Of a stretch of DNA of 64,000 bases, positions 38,950-47,785 are shown piece after piece (positions within the stretch are counted from its first letter, which is position 1; each line of letters opens with the position of its first letter). The notes under the pieces are model-generated. The model ran no database searches. It was not told the DNA's origin and saw only the letters and a list, made by a program, of their open reading frames with translations. Position numbers and translations under genes: made by a program. Source of the DNA: Candidatus Magnetocorallium paracelense (GTDB taxonomy: Bacteria > Nitrospirota > Thermodesulfovibrionia > Thermodesulfovibrionales > Magnetobacteriaceae); assembly GCA_029001845.1 (NCBI GenBank), contig JAREWP010000061.1, positions 62,001 to 126,000 of the forward strand, in the 5' to 3' direction.

Positions 38950-39417
38950 ATGTTAAGGTTATCGACCAAATGTCAATATGGTGTGAGGGCTATGTATGAA
39001 ATTGCAAAGGGATATCCATACAACAAGACATCCATAAAGTCGATATCCGAGAAACAGGATGTATCGGCGCCTTTTTTGGAGCAGATACTGTCGAGACTGA
39101 GAAAGGCAGGTATCATTAATAGTGTAAAAGGCCCCGGAGGCGGATACATGTTGAGCAGGACTCCCGAAGAAATCACCATCGCTTCGATTGTCAATGAGCT
39201 GGAAGGGCCGCTAGCCATTACATCATGCCTGAATCCCGAAGAAGGATGCGTGAGAGTGGATTCCTGTGTTATTCACCTGTTATGGAAATCCCTGGGAAAC
39301 CAGATCGAAGCTTTCCTCAATACAATAACACTGGGAGATCTTATAAACGGAAACCCCATTGACGAATACTTTCCCATGGGAAATACAGGAGCAAATCACG
39401 AGGTAGCAGACGCGTGA
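38950..39417 (+). CDS. Rrf2-family (IscR-like) Fe-S regulator
   Basis: A regulator of about 155 residues. The ATG at 38950 is preferred over the TTG at 38941 because it starts the usual MLRLSTKCQYGVRAM. It has the winged-helix reader KTSIKSISEKQDVSAPFLEQILSRLRKAGI and wing KGPGGGYMLSR. Three cysteines, SCLNPEEGCVRVDSC, are suitable [2Fe-2S] ligands with spacing C-x6-C-x5-C, one residue longer than E. coli IscR. It heads the tusA-nifS-iscU operon and probably represses it according to Fe-S status. Confidence 0.88.
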   Translation: MLRLSTKCQYGVRAMYEIAKGYPYNKTSIKSISEKQDVSAPFLEQILSRLRKAGIINSVKGPGGGYMLSRTPEEITIASIVNELEGPLAITSCLNPEEGCVRVDSCVIHLLWKSLGNQIEAFLNTITLGDLINGNPIDEYFPMGNTGANHEVADA

Positions 39418-39668
39418 GTCTAAAGTTCGTAGAAAACGTGAAGCCTGATGTAACAACCGACATTGTTTATATGATGTGTCCCATGCATCTCCTTAAACTT
39501 GAGGAAATGATAAAGGAGCTTGAAATCGAACAGATTTTAGAGATAATGACGGATTATGACGGCGCGCTTGAAGACATACCCGGATGGTGTGAGAAAACGG
39601 GTAATGAGTTCCTTGGTATAGAGGAAACGGAAGAATTCTATAAGTTTTATATAAAAAAGAAAGTTTGA
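39414..39668 (+). CDS. TusA/SirA-like sulfur carrier
   Basis: A short protein of 84 residues with the TusA fold. The carrier Cys22 is in MMCPMHLLKLEEMIKEL, where the usual CPxP is CPMH, then the DYDGALEDIPGWCEKTGNEFLGIEE segment that corresponds to the TusA C-terminal half. It would accept persulfide sulfur from the desulfurase encoded next. It starts with GTG overlapping the regulator stop by four bases. Assignment to the TusA superfamily is fairly sure; the delivery target is not. Confidence 0.78.
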   Translation: MSLKFVENVKPDVTTDIVYMMCPMHLLKLEEMIKELEIEQILEIMTDYDGALEDIPGWCEKTGNEFLGIEETEEFYKFYIKKKV

Positions 39669-39720
39669 TCCAAAAATCGTCAATCAAAACAGACTCTTAT
39701 AAACCTGCTGTGAGGTGATT

Positions 39721-40899
39721 ATGAAACAGAGATATTTCGACCATATTGCAACCAATCCTCTCCATCCAAAAGTGCTTGACTCGATGATGCCTTATTTTAA
39801 AGAGGAGTTTGGAAATCCCCTCAGTGTATATGACCTTGGGGCCAACGCAAAGACAGCAATAGAAGAGGCGAGGGGAAAGGTGGCAAAATTAATAAATGCC
39901 AAACCTTCGGAAATAGTATTTACCGCCAGCGGCGCAGAGGCCAATAATTTTGCTTTAAAAGGCATTGCTTTGGCAAAGCAAAACGAGGGAAACCATATCC
40001 TTATATCTAAAGTCGAACATCATTCCGTGCTTAATCCGGCAAGGGCTCTGGAAAAACAAGGATTTGTAGTAACATACATGCCTGTTGACAACTACGGTGT
40101 CGTTGATCCCGATACAGTAAAAAAAATGATAACCGATAAGACCATACTTATATCTGTTACTACTGCCAGCAGTGAAATAGGTACAATAGAACCTGTAAAG
40201 GAGATTGCAGCCATAGCAAACGAGAAAAACATTCCCTTTCACACGGATGCAGTAGCTGCTGTGGGAAATATCCCCATCGATGTAAAGGCTCTCGGCGTTA
40301 ATCTTATGAGCATGTCGGCTCATCAGTTTTATGGACCCAAAGGGGCGTCAGCTCTCTATTTAAAACAAGGCCAGCGTATAAACCCACTGATATACGGAGG
40401 CATACAGGAAGGCGGCAGAAGAGCAGGAACTGAAAATGTACCGGCCATCGTCGGCATGGGAACTGCCGCCGAAATGGCCGGAAACGAGCTTATGGAGAGA
40501 TATAACCATGTAAAAAGGCTCAAAGACAGGCTGATTAAGGAGTGCCTTAAAATAGATAATGTTCATCTTACCGGACATCCGGACAACAGACTTCCCGGAC
40601 ACGCCAGTTTTGTAGTGGAATTTATAGAAGGTGAGGGAATGCTTTTGATGCTCCAGGCAAAGGGGATGTATGCTGCCAGCGGCTCAGCCTGTACCTCAAA
40701 GGCATTAAAAGCGTCTCCGGTTTTAACGGCTACGGGAATCTCAACAAGTATGTCTCACGGATCGATGGTATTTAGTCTGGGAATGGACAACAGGGACGAA
40801 GATATGGATGTTCTTCTTGAAGAATTTCCTCAGATTGTAAACAGATTAAGAGAGATATCCCCATTTTCCAAAGGATGGGATGCAAAGGAGGGTGATTAA
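39721..40899 (+). CDS. Cysteine desulfurase (NifS/IscS group)
   Basis: A PLP enzyme of 392 residues that converts cysteine to alanine and an enzyme persulfide. The ATG at 39721 follows GAGGTG. Motifs: FTASGAEANNFALKG, HHSVLNPARALEKQG, SAHQFYGPKGASALYL (PLP Lys) and the catalytic Cys in YAASGSACTSKALKASPVL. The N-terminus has YFDHIATNPLHP in place of the usual YLDNNATT. Flanked by TusA-like and IscU genes, it should feed Fe-S assembly. Confidence 0.93.
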   Translation: MKQRYFDHIATNPLHPKVLDSMMPYFKEEFGNPLSVYDLGANAKTAIEEARGKVAKLINAKPSEIVFTASGAEANNFALKGIALAKQNEGNHILISKVEHHSVLNPARALEKQGFVVTYMPVDNYGVVDPDTVKKMITDKTILISVTTASSEIGTIEPVKEIAAIANEKNIPFHTDAVAAVGNIPIDVKALGVNLMSMSAHQFYGPKGASALYLKQGQRINPLIYGGIQEGGRRAGTENVPAIVGMGTAAEMAGNELMERYNHVKRLKDRLIKECLKIDNVHLTGHPDNRLPGHASFVVEFIEGEGMLLMLQAKGMYAASGSACTSKALKASPVLTATGISTSMSHGSMVFSLGMDNRDEDMDVLLEEFPQIVNRLREISPFSKGWDAKEGD

Positions 40900-40900
40900 T

Positions 40901-41266
40901 ATGTATAGCAAAAAATTAATGGATCACTTTACAAATCCCAGGAACGTAGGAGAAATAGAAGATGCTGACGGTGTTGGCATGGAAGGTAATCCAACTTGTG
41001 GAGACGCCATGAAGCTCTTTATAAAAGTAAAGGACGACAAGATAGCAGAGGCAAAATTTCAAACTTTTGGCTGTGGGGCGGCAATTGCTGTCAGCAGTAT
41101 GATAACCGAGATGGCGAAGGATAAGACCCTTGACGAGGCAATGGCCATTACTAAAGAATCCGTTGCAGAAGCTCTTGACGGTCTCCCTCCTCAGAAAATG
41201 CATTGCTCGAATTTGGGAGCGGACGCACTTCGCAAAGCGATTGAAGACTATAGAAGTAAAAATTAA
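40901..41266 (+). CDS. iscU: Fe-S cluster scaffold IscU/NifU-N
   Basis: A 121-residue scaffold on which [2Fe-2S]/[4Fe-4S] clusters form. The ATG at 40901 follows GGAGGG. The three ligand cysteines are present in GNPTCGDAM, TFGCGAAIAVSS and KMHCSNLGADAL, with the conserved Asp after the first Cys. The MYSKKLMDHFTNPRNVGEI start is typical. No HscAB or ferredoxin follows, so the operon is minimal. Confidence 0.94.
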   Translation: MYSKKLMDHFTNPRNVGEIEDADGVGMEGNPTCGDAMKLFIKVKDDKIAEAKFQTFGCGAAIAVSSMITEMAKDKTLDEAMAITKESVAEALDGLPPQKMHCSNLGADALRKAIEDYRSKN

Positions 41267-41331
41267 TTATTTCTGTTGAAACTTCCCCGGAACTATTGTT
41301 AATATAACACTCTACACATCAAACCTGCCCC

Positions 41332-41423
41332 GGAGAGGTGGCCGAGTGGTTGAAGGCAGCCGCCTGCTAAGCGGTTGTGGGGGTAATTCTCCACCCAGGG
41401 TTCGAATCCCTGCCTCTCCGCCA
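41332..41423 (+). tRNA. tRNA-Ser (anticodon GCT)
   Basis: The acceptor stem GGAGAGG pairs with CCTCTCC, the discriminator is G and CCA is encoded. The D-arm is GCCGAGTGGTTGAAGGC, the anticodon stem-loop CCGCCTGCTAAGCGG carries GCT, the long variable arm is class II, and the T-arm is CAGGGTTCGAATCCCTG. At 92 bases it is a complete tRNA-Ser reading AGC/AGU. Confidence 0.97.
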
Positions 41424-41462
41424 GAAAAATCATTTAAAATCAACGACTTAGCTCACCAAAAG

Positions 41463-41564
41463 GTAAGTTCTCAATAAGCTGAGGTAACAACCCCTGTTTC
41501 CCCTCTCAAGAGGGGACTTATGGTATAAGATTATTTATAAAACCTTAGCTTATTGAGAACTTAC
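41463..41564. mobile_element. IS66-type MITE with 8-bp target duplication
   Basis: Terminal inverted repeats GTAAGTTCTCAATAAGCT (left, 41463) and AGCTTATTGAGAACTTAC (right, ends 41564) bound a 102-base element. Direct repeats ACCAAAAG at 41455-41462 and 41565-41572 flank it. GTAA ends and 8-bp duplications are the hallmarks of IS66-family insertions. There is no transposase inside, so it would need one supplied in trans. Confidence 0.85.
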
Positions 41565-41604
41565 ACCAAAAGGGCTAAAAAAACCGTCATCACTTCTGAT
41601 TTTA

Positions 41605-41963
41605 GTGCTTTTTCATTTGATACCAATCAAAAAAGACACAATAGGCAATGAGTCGGTGCAAACAATCAATGCGCAGGAGCTTTGGGCGTTTTTGGAGGTG
41701 ACCGGTAATTTTGCAGATTGGATTCAAAACAGGATTTTAGAATATAGTTTTATTGAAGGTCAAGACTTTATAGTTTTTCTAAAAATTTAGAAAAACCCCA
41801 GGGTGGTCGTCCATCCAAAGACTGCTACCTAACCCTCGACATGGCCAAAGAACTCGCCATGGTAGAACGTAACGACAAAGGCAAGCAGGCCCGGCAGTAT
41901 TTCATCGAGTGCGAGAAGTGACTGAGGGCTAAACTGAGCCAGGCCGTAAGCGCCATTGATTGA
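41605..41963 (+). pseudogene. Broken phage antirepressor (AntA/AntB-like)
   Basis: The first frame, ending at 41790, encodes INAQELWAFLEVTGNFADWI and [13 protein letters not shown], a recognisable AntA/AntB N-terminus. A frameshift near 41778 (A/T-rich CTAAAAATTTAG) moves the rest to another frame: [20 protein letters not shown], then RQYFIECEK. An in-frame TGA at 41919 interrupts the usual continuation LRAKLSQAV. It is a decayed phage gene with at least two lesions. Confidence 0.8.
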
Positions 41964-42033
41964 GATTTTTTTTGTGGAGGATGGAGAGCCATTGGGGGAT
42001 TAGTTTGGTGCCTATTGTGGCGTTTTTGCGGGA

Positions 42034-42300
42034 TTATTCTCTTTTTATTCCGACCTCTTTTGAGATATCATCAACATCCCCACTGAGTGTGGAAGTTAAA
42101 TCACCTCTGCTCCCCTGCTTAATCCCCTTCAACTCATACAACCTTGCAGTCGCCTTCGTCATCTCAGCCGGAGATAAATTCCGTCTTCGAATATTGTCCT
42201 CTATCAATATTACGGTAGCCTGATTGTCGTTATCGGTCAGATCGTCCCGGATTATGCAGGGGGCTTTCACCGGAATCACCTTGTGTTTGAAATTATAAGC
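42034..42300 (-). pseudogene. ParB-like nuclease-domain fragment
   Basis: This short minus-strand fragment encodes CIIRDDLTDNDNQATVILIE and EDNIRRRNLSPAEMTKATAR, which matches the end of the ParB/Noc N-terminal domain, then a degraded EVGIKRE where the helix-turn-helix would begin. Both ends are missing, so it is a remnant of a plasmid, ICE or phage partition-like gene. Confidence 0.65.
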
Positions 42301-42315
42301 CGTGTATAATAAACC

Positions 42316-42552
42316 ATGGCAGCAGCAGTCGATACACTTAAGATATATGAACGTCTCAAGAATGCAGAACTTAACGATAAGGCTGCCAAAGAGATAGCTG
42401 AAGTCTTTAGTGATGTTATAGAGAAAGAATTAGCGACTAAAAGCGATATTAAAGAGCTTGAATCGCGCCTTAAAGCCGATATCATCAAGTGGGTAGCAGG
42501 TATGTTGGTAGCCCAGGCCGCTATAGTTGCCACCTTGGTTAAACTCCTTTAA
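42316..42552 (+). CDS. DUF1640/CCDC90-like small coiled-coil membrane protein
   Basis: A 78-residue protein with a charged coiled coil (ELATKSDIKELESRLKADII) and a C-terminal hydrophobic helix (WVAGMLVAQAAIVATLVKLL), matching small DUF1640-type proteins found widely near mobile DNA. A perfect TATAAT lies at 42304-42309, six bases before the ATG, with no ribosome site, so the mRNA could be leaderless. Function is unknown. It appears intact among the surrounding remnants. Confidence 0.7.
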   Translation: MAAAVDTLKIYERLKNAELNDKAAKEIAEVFSDVIEKELATKSDIKELESRLKADIIKWVAGMLVAQAAIVATLVKLL

Positions 42553-42978
42553 TCCTCACTTCCCCAACACCTCTTCCACTTTTTTTAGCTGACCGCTAAA
42601 TGCTTTTTTAAGGTTTAAATATCCCTGGCAACAATCTTACTGAAAAGCTTTTTCTTTCTCCCATTGCTTCAGCCTCATACGTTTATGTTATTGTATACTT
42701 TTTTTATAAAAAAGCAAATGATTATATTGAATAGCAGCGATTCTCGATGGCTATCGAAATTAACCTGAAAAGGTGGGGCAGTTTTTTTTACAAGGCAAAT
42801 ATTATAAAAAGATCATGAAACCGGCTAAAACTCCCCTCCTTTAGATAGAAATTATTTGATTTCGAGTAAAGAATTCCAAAGAAACCGGGACAAATCGGCA
42901 AACCTTCCCCTGTAAAACTCGCAGAGTTTTTAAAACAATGCTTCCGACTTTCAATACAAACATTCACAATAAATCTCC

Positions 42979-43260
42979 TCACAAAAACTCCTCAGGCTTT
43001 AGCACCCGCATTAGCAATGTTTCCCAATCGGGAAAGATCAGTACGCGAATAACATTTCTTAAGCAGTTCCATAATTCATCTCTTCTGCCTATTGCCTTTC
43101 TGCATTGTTGATACAACCTGTCAGTTAACTGAAATATCTCATGCATGAAAAAGGCTAATACATTGAGTAAAAAGAAGTTCATGCTCAGGTGCTTCTTCCC
43201 GTGGCCATAGTTATGCTCTATGTGGTAACTCTGATTCTTCAAGGTATTGAATTCTTTCAA
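42979..43260 (-). pseudogene. DDE transposase C-terminal fragment
   Basis: FNTLKNQSYHIEHNYGHGKK followed by a hydrophobic LNVLAFFMHEIFQLTD segment is the C-terminus of a DDE transposase (the FNTLKNQ-x-EHN-x-GHGK group). The N-terminal catalytic part is missing and no terminal repeats are obvious. Its start abuts the oppositely oriented transposase remnant, so one element probably inserted into or recombined with the other. Confidence 0.65.
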
Positions 43261-43329
43261 AAGGTTATCTTATTTACATCATATTCCATTTATTCCTTGC
43301 TTTTCAGTCTCGTCGATAACAATAAAATT

Positions 43330-43548
43330 CAAGATCCGATACTTCCTGAAAAATCGCCAGCGTTGCGGGAAGCGATACATATGACAGCAAGCCTTGGTGG
43401 TTTCTTGGGCAGAAAATGTGATGGAGAGCCGGGCACACGTACCTTGTGGCTTGGACTGCAAAGATTAGATGATATTACTGAAATGTGGAAAATCACCATG
43501 TCCAAACTTGCCCCTCATCTGCTTCGACCGCCCTCCGGTACTCAGTAA
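43330..43548 (+). pseudogene. IS4/Tn5-like transposase C-terminal fragment
   Basis: In frame from about 43330: SPALREAIHMTASLGGFLGR, DGEPGTRTLWLGLQRL and DDITEMWKI, the characteristic Tn5/IS4-family transposase C-terminus. Everything N-terminal is missing; upstream in the same frame the sequence is unrelated. It is an inactive remnant. Confidence 0.75.
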
Positions 43549-44147
43549 TAATTGTGGGTAAAGATCAGTTCAAAGGGGGAGAGGGAGTAAAAGATAAATT
43601 GCTGCTTCCGCAGCTTTAACTACATAGTCGGAGCACATTTATATATTCTCTAAATCCTTTTAAATTAAGGCTAAAATAGTGCTAATAAAGCGCTATGTTT
43701 AAAACCCGGTATAGATAAAACAGCAGGTCCGATGTGAATTGCCCGGTCTGTGAAAAAGGCGGAAGATCAGTCACGGACCTCTGCAAACGAACATATCATA
43801 TATAGTCATATTTGATTTAAACTGTTAATTACCTGTAAACAATGGACAGGAAGAATGATTATAAATTAAAATAATTATAATATTTTACCTGCAATCTCTA
43901 TTGCCGTCAGATAAAAGCACTTCAGAATAAAAGTTAAGATTTCAAGAATAGTTGCAAATGCCCTATCAATAGAGAAATTGGATAAATTCATATCTTCGCA
44001 CGTTGAGTGTTTTTATCTGAGTTGTTTTTGCTTGTTATACTTTGGTTTTGTAATGAACGATTACCGTACTTTTTTTACTCTTCACATCCTTTGCAATCAA
44101 TCTCTTAACCGGTTTTGAAATTATTTTAAATATCGATGAGGTGACGA
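43549..44147. other. Gene-free stretch with a long inverted pair
   Basis: These 599 A/T-rich bases show no convincing gene. They hold an inverted pair, TCAGATAAAAGCACT (43907) and AGTGTTTTTATCTGA (ending 44020), about 114 bases overall, resembling a MITE or IS-end pair without a visible target duplication. A tiny GTG-started frame at 43734-43805 with NCPVCEKG is noted but unsupported. A GAGGTG ribosome site before the molybdoenzyme gene ends the stretch. Confidence 0.5.
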
Positions 44148-47030
44148 ATGCCTGAAGCTAAAAGACATAAAGACGGCCATATGCTTTCCGATGGGGAGGA
44201 CATAAAATATACTACCTGCTATATGTGCGCATGCAGGTGCGGAGTTAAAGTCACTATTAAAGACGGTAATATCCGGTATATCCAGGGAAATCCCGATCAC
44301 CCTACAAATCAGGGGGTCATATGCGCCAAAGGTTCGTCGGGGATTATGAAGCAATTCAGTCCGGCGCGTATAACGAAACCCCTTTTACGTAAGCAGAACT
44401 CGGAACGGGGAGATGCTGAATTTGAGGAGATTTCCTGGAAAGAGGCAATGGATATTCTTGTAAAACGATTAAAAAAAATCAGGTCCGAAGATCCCAAGAA
44501 ACTGGCTTTTTTCACGGGAAGAGATCAGATGCAGGCATTAACCTCATATTGGGCGAAGCAGTTCGGCACACCGAACTTTGCAGCTCACGGCGGGTTTTGT
44601 TCCGTTAACATGGCGACTGGTCTGATTTATTCCATCGGAGGTACTTGTTGGGAATTCGGAGGCGCGGATTTTGATCGTACAAAGTATATGTTGTTGATGG
44701 GAGTTGCCGAAGACCATGACTCTAACCCCCTTAAACTCGGTATTTCCAGGATGAGGGATCGCGGCGGAAAACTTGTTGTCGTCAATCCTGTACGCTCCGG
44801 TTACGGCGCTATCGCCGACGAATGGGTTCCCATAAGACCTGGAACGGACGGTCTTTTTCTTATGGCGATCATTAATGTTTTACTTAAACACGGACTTTAT
44901 GACAGCGATTTTTTGATTAATTATACAAATGCCGCTTATTTAATCAACATTGAGGAAGGCAACGAAGAGGAAGGAATGCCTTACCTGATTCCCGAATGGG
45001 AGATGGATGAGACTCAGAACACGATATGGGACCAAAAGAGTAATTCCGTTAAAGAGGCTCATTCCGACGGAGTTAAGCCTGCTCTTGTGGGAACGTATAA
45101 AGACAAAGAACTCAATAAATTAAAACCGGCAATGCAACTCCTGATCGAAAGGGTCATGGAAGAATACACTCCGGAAAAAGCCTCTGTAATTTGCGGCATA
45201 CCTGCAGACCAAATAGAACGTATAGCCATCGAAATCGGAATGACGGCAAGAAACGAGACCATTTCACTTCCGATCCCGTGGACTGACGCCTGGGGCAGGG
45301 AGCACAAAACGACTACCGGTAACCCTGTTTCGATCCACGCCATGCGCGGCCTGGCCGCTCATTCCAACGGATTCCAGACAGTAAGGTCCCTTGGAGTGCT
45401 TATGATGCTTCTTGGTATTGTTGACAGACCGGGCGGATTCAGATATAAACCGCCTTTTCCGAGACCGGTCCCTCCCTGCCCTAAGCCGATTAACTCTCCG
45501 GACCAGATCAAACCCAATACACCTCTTCCTGCCCCTGAGCTCGGTTTTCCTTCCATGCCTGAGCATCTGATGGTAGATGAAGAGGGCAATCCCTTACGTA
45601 TAGATAAAGCATTTAGCTGGGAGTTTCCATTTACGGCTCACGGCATGCTCCAAAACGTAATAACCAATGCTTACAAGGGAGACCCCTATTTCATTGATAC
45701 ACTTATCCTGTTTATGGCCAATATGAGCTGGAATTCCACTATGAATACGAGCGGCGTGATGGAGATGCTCAAGGAGAGAGATAAAAACGGCTTATACAGG
45801 ATACCCTTTATTGTCGTAAGCGACGCCTTTTTCAGCGAACAGGTCGCCTTTGCCGATCTCGTACTGCCGGATACAACATACCTGGAGCGTTATGATGTTA
45901 TTTCACTCCTCGATCGTCCTATTTGTGATTACGATAAACCGGCAGACGCTATAAGGCAGCCCATAATAGAGCCTAAAGGCGAGTGCCGCCCCTTTCAGCA
46001 GACTCTTTTAGACTTGGCCAATGCTCTCTCTTTACAGGGATTTTGCGGAGACGACGGAGTACCTTTATATAGAACATATGAGGAGTTTATCACACAGTGG
46101 GAGCCGACTCCCGGTGCGGGAATCGGATTTCTTTCTGGCTGGCGCGGAAAAGACGGAATGAGTCATATGGTGGGCGAGCCTAATCCCGATCAATGGGAAG
46201 CATATAAGAAAAATAAATCATTTTTCGAATTCGAACTGGAAGACTCCATTAAATATAATCGCACCATAAATCAGGGATATTTGAACTGGGCTCAGGCCAA
46301 CAGACTGAAACGGTTAAACGAGCCTGTTATCATGCAGTTTTACTCGGAAGTTATGCAGCGTTTCAGGCTTGCAGCCAAGGGACTCAGAAAGGGACGTCAA
46401 CCGGATACGGAAGCGCGCAGGCAGAGAATACTGAAATATTTCGATCCCCTGCCTTTCTGGTACGAGCCTATCGAGCATGCTCAAACGGATAAACAGAAGT
46501 ATCCCTTACATGCCATAACGCAGAGACCCATGCCGATGTACCACTCCTGGGACAGTCAGAATGCCTGGCTCAGGCAGATTATCGGTCAAAATTTTCTTTA
46601 TATAAACCCTGACACTGCCGCTGCCTTGGGTGTTAACGATCTCGACTGGATATGGGTGGAATCCAAACTGAATAAAATCAGGGTTCAGGCAAAGTTTTCT
46701 CAGGCCCTGCAACCTGATACTGTCTGGACCTGGAACGGCATAGGTAAGATGGCGGGTGCATGGAATCTCGATCCGGAAGCTGACGAAGCGAAAAAGGCGT
46801 TTTTACTTAACCACTGTATTACAGAGGAACTTGATTATGTCGATGGTAAAAAGATATCGAACAGCGACCCCATAAGCGGTCAGGCAGCATGGTTCGATTT
46901 GAGAGTTCGCATAACTAAGGCTAACGAAGAGGGGCACTGGCCGGAGTTTAAACCTCTTAATCCGCTGCCTCATATGGAACCCCGCCCTGAGGTACTGCGT
47001 TACGGTTTTATCAGAGGAGAAAAATCATGA
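44148..47030 (+). CDS. soeA: SoeA-like molybdopterin oxidoreductase catalytic subunit
   Basis: A 960-residue member of the DMSO-reductase superfamily. No Tat signal precedes the first cluster, so it should work in the cytoplasm. An N-terminal [4Fe-4S] site (TCYMCACRCGVKV...GVICAKG) is followed by the bis-MGD domains, with FCSVNMATGLIYSIGGTCWEF, the MGVAEDHDSNP stretch and VVNPVRSGYGAIADEWVPIR. These and the missing signal fit SoeA, which oxidises sulfite to sulfate and passes electrons to SoeB/SoeC and quinone. Polysulfide or other CISM reductases cannot be excluded by sequence reading alone. It overlaps soeB by four bases. Confidence 0.72.
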   Translation: MPEAKRHKDGHMLSDGEDIKYTTCYMCACRCGVKVTIKDGNIRYIQGNPDHPTNQGVICAKGSSGIMKQFSPARITKPLLRKQNSERGDAEFEEISWKEAMDILVKRLKKIRSEDPKKLAFFTGRDQMQALTSYWAKQFGTPNFAAHGGFCSVNMATGLIYSIGGTCWEFGGADFDRTKYMLLMGVAEDHDSNPLKLGISRMRDRGGKLVVVNPVRSGYGAIADEWVPIRPGTDGLFLMAIINVLLKHGLYDSDFLINYTNAAYLINIEEGNEEEGMPYLIPEWEMDETQNTIWDQKSNSVKEAHSDGVKPALVGTYKDKELNKLKPAMQLLIERVMEEYTPEKASVICGIPADQIERIAIEIGMTARNETISLPIPWTDAWGREHKTTTGNPVSIHAMRGLAAHSNGFQTVRSLGVLMMLLGIVDRPGGFRYKPPFPRPVPPCPKPINSPDQIKPNTPLPAPELGFPSMPEHLMVDEEGNPLRIDKAFSWEFPFTAHGMLQNVITNAYKGDPYFIDTLILFMANMSWNSTMNTSGVMEMLKERDKNGLYRIPFIVVSDAFFSEQVAFADLVLPDTTYLERYDVISLLDRPICDYDKPADAIRQPIIEPKGECRPFQQTLLDLANALSLQGFCGDDGVPLYRTYEEFITQWEPTPGAGIGFLSGWRGKDGMSHMVGEPNPDQWEAYKKNKSFFEFELEDSIKYNRTINQGYLNWAQANRLKRLNEPVIMQFYSEVMQRFRLAAKGLRKGRQPDTEARRQRILKYFDPLPFWYEPIEHAQTDKQKYPLHAITQRPMPMYHSWDSQNAWLRQIIGQNFLYINPDTAAALGVNDLDWIWVESKLNKIRVQAKFSQALQPDTVWTWNGIGKMAGAWNLDPEADEAKKAFLLNHCITEELDYVDGKKISNSDPISGQAAWFDLRVRITKANEEGHWPEFKPLNPLPHMEPRPEVLRYGFIRGEKS

Positions 47031-47755
47031 GTCAATATGCATTGGTAATCGATCTGGATAAATGTGTCGGCTGCCACGCCTGTGCAGTAAACTGCAAGGC
47101 ATGGAATACAGGCGGTCAATACGGTCCTTTAACTGACAAAGCTCCATACGGCGCCCGCCCCGAAGGAGTTTGGTTTAATCGTGTACAGACCTATGAAGTC
47201 GGAAAGTTTCCCAACACCGAGGTTGTTTATCTGCCAAAGTCATGTATGCACTGCAAAGACGCTCCCTGTGTAAAGGTCTGTCCCACATCGGCGTCCTATA
47301 AACGCAGGGAAGACGGTATCGTTCTGATTAATTATGATGACTGTATCGGCTGTAAATACTGTTCCTGGGCCTGTCCATACGGTGTAAGGGAATTCGACAC
47401 CTATGACGGAGTGATGAAAAAATGCACTTTGTGCGTTGATCGTATTTACAATGACAATCTTCCGGCAGATGAGAGAAAACCTGCCTGCGTACTTGCCTGT
47501 CCCACAAAGGCCAGAATATTCGGAGATATAGACGATCCCTCTACAGACGCTTTTAAGCTGATAAGAGAGAGAATGGGATACAAGCTTCTCCCGGAGGCTG
47601 CAACAGAGCCTTCAAACTATTATCTGCCAAAGAGAAAATACAAAATTCAGTTGAATATGGACGATATTCTTGTAAGAAAACACCTTAAAGTAGAGACGGA
47701 GGTAAAGGTATTGCCCTTTACCGGAACGATTGCAGAAGATATCGCCTCACCTTAA
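47027..47755 (+). CDS. soeB: SoeB-like four-cluster ferredoxin subunit
   Basis: A 242-residue electron-transfer subunit with four Cys clusters: CVGCHACAVNCKAWN, CMHCKDAPCVKVCPTSAS, CIGCKYCSWACPYGV with CTLCVDRI, and CVLACPTKARIFGD. This DmsB/PsrB-type set wires the molybdenum subunit to the membrane anchor. The start overlaps soeA by four bases. No signal peptide, as expected for a cytoplasmic complex. Confidence 0.85.
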   Translation: MSQYALVIDLDKCVGCHACAVNCKAWNTGGQYGPLTDKAPYGARPEGVWFNRVQTYEVGKFPNTEVVYLPKSCMHCKDAPCVKVCPTSASYKRREDGIVLINYDDCIGCKYCSWACPYGVREFDTYDGVMKKCTLCVDRIYNDNLPADERKPACVLACPTKARIFGDIDDPSTDAFKLIRERMGYKLLPEAATEPSNYYLPKRKYKIQLNMDDILVRKHLKVETEVKVLPFTGTIAEDIASP

Positions 47756-47785
47756 AGGTCAGATTTATAAAGGAGGAAACTTATT

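Noticed and set aside
41332-43548. An intact prophage or integrative element at tRNA-Ser
   Set aside because: No integrase, structural or conjugation genes exist, only fragments and one small protein.
43734-43805. Small GTG-started frame containing NCPVCEKG
   Set aside because: It is 23 codons long with no ribosome site of note and no homolog I recognise; chance is likely.
43660-44147. A molybdenum-cofactor or c-di-GMP riboswitch before soeA
   Set aside because: I could find neither the conserved core bases nor a matching set of stems, only A/T-rich sequence and an inverted pair.
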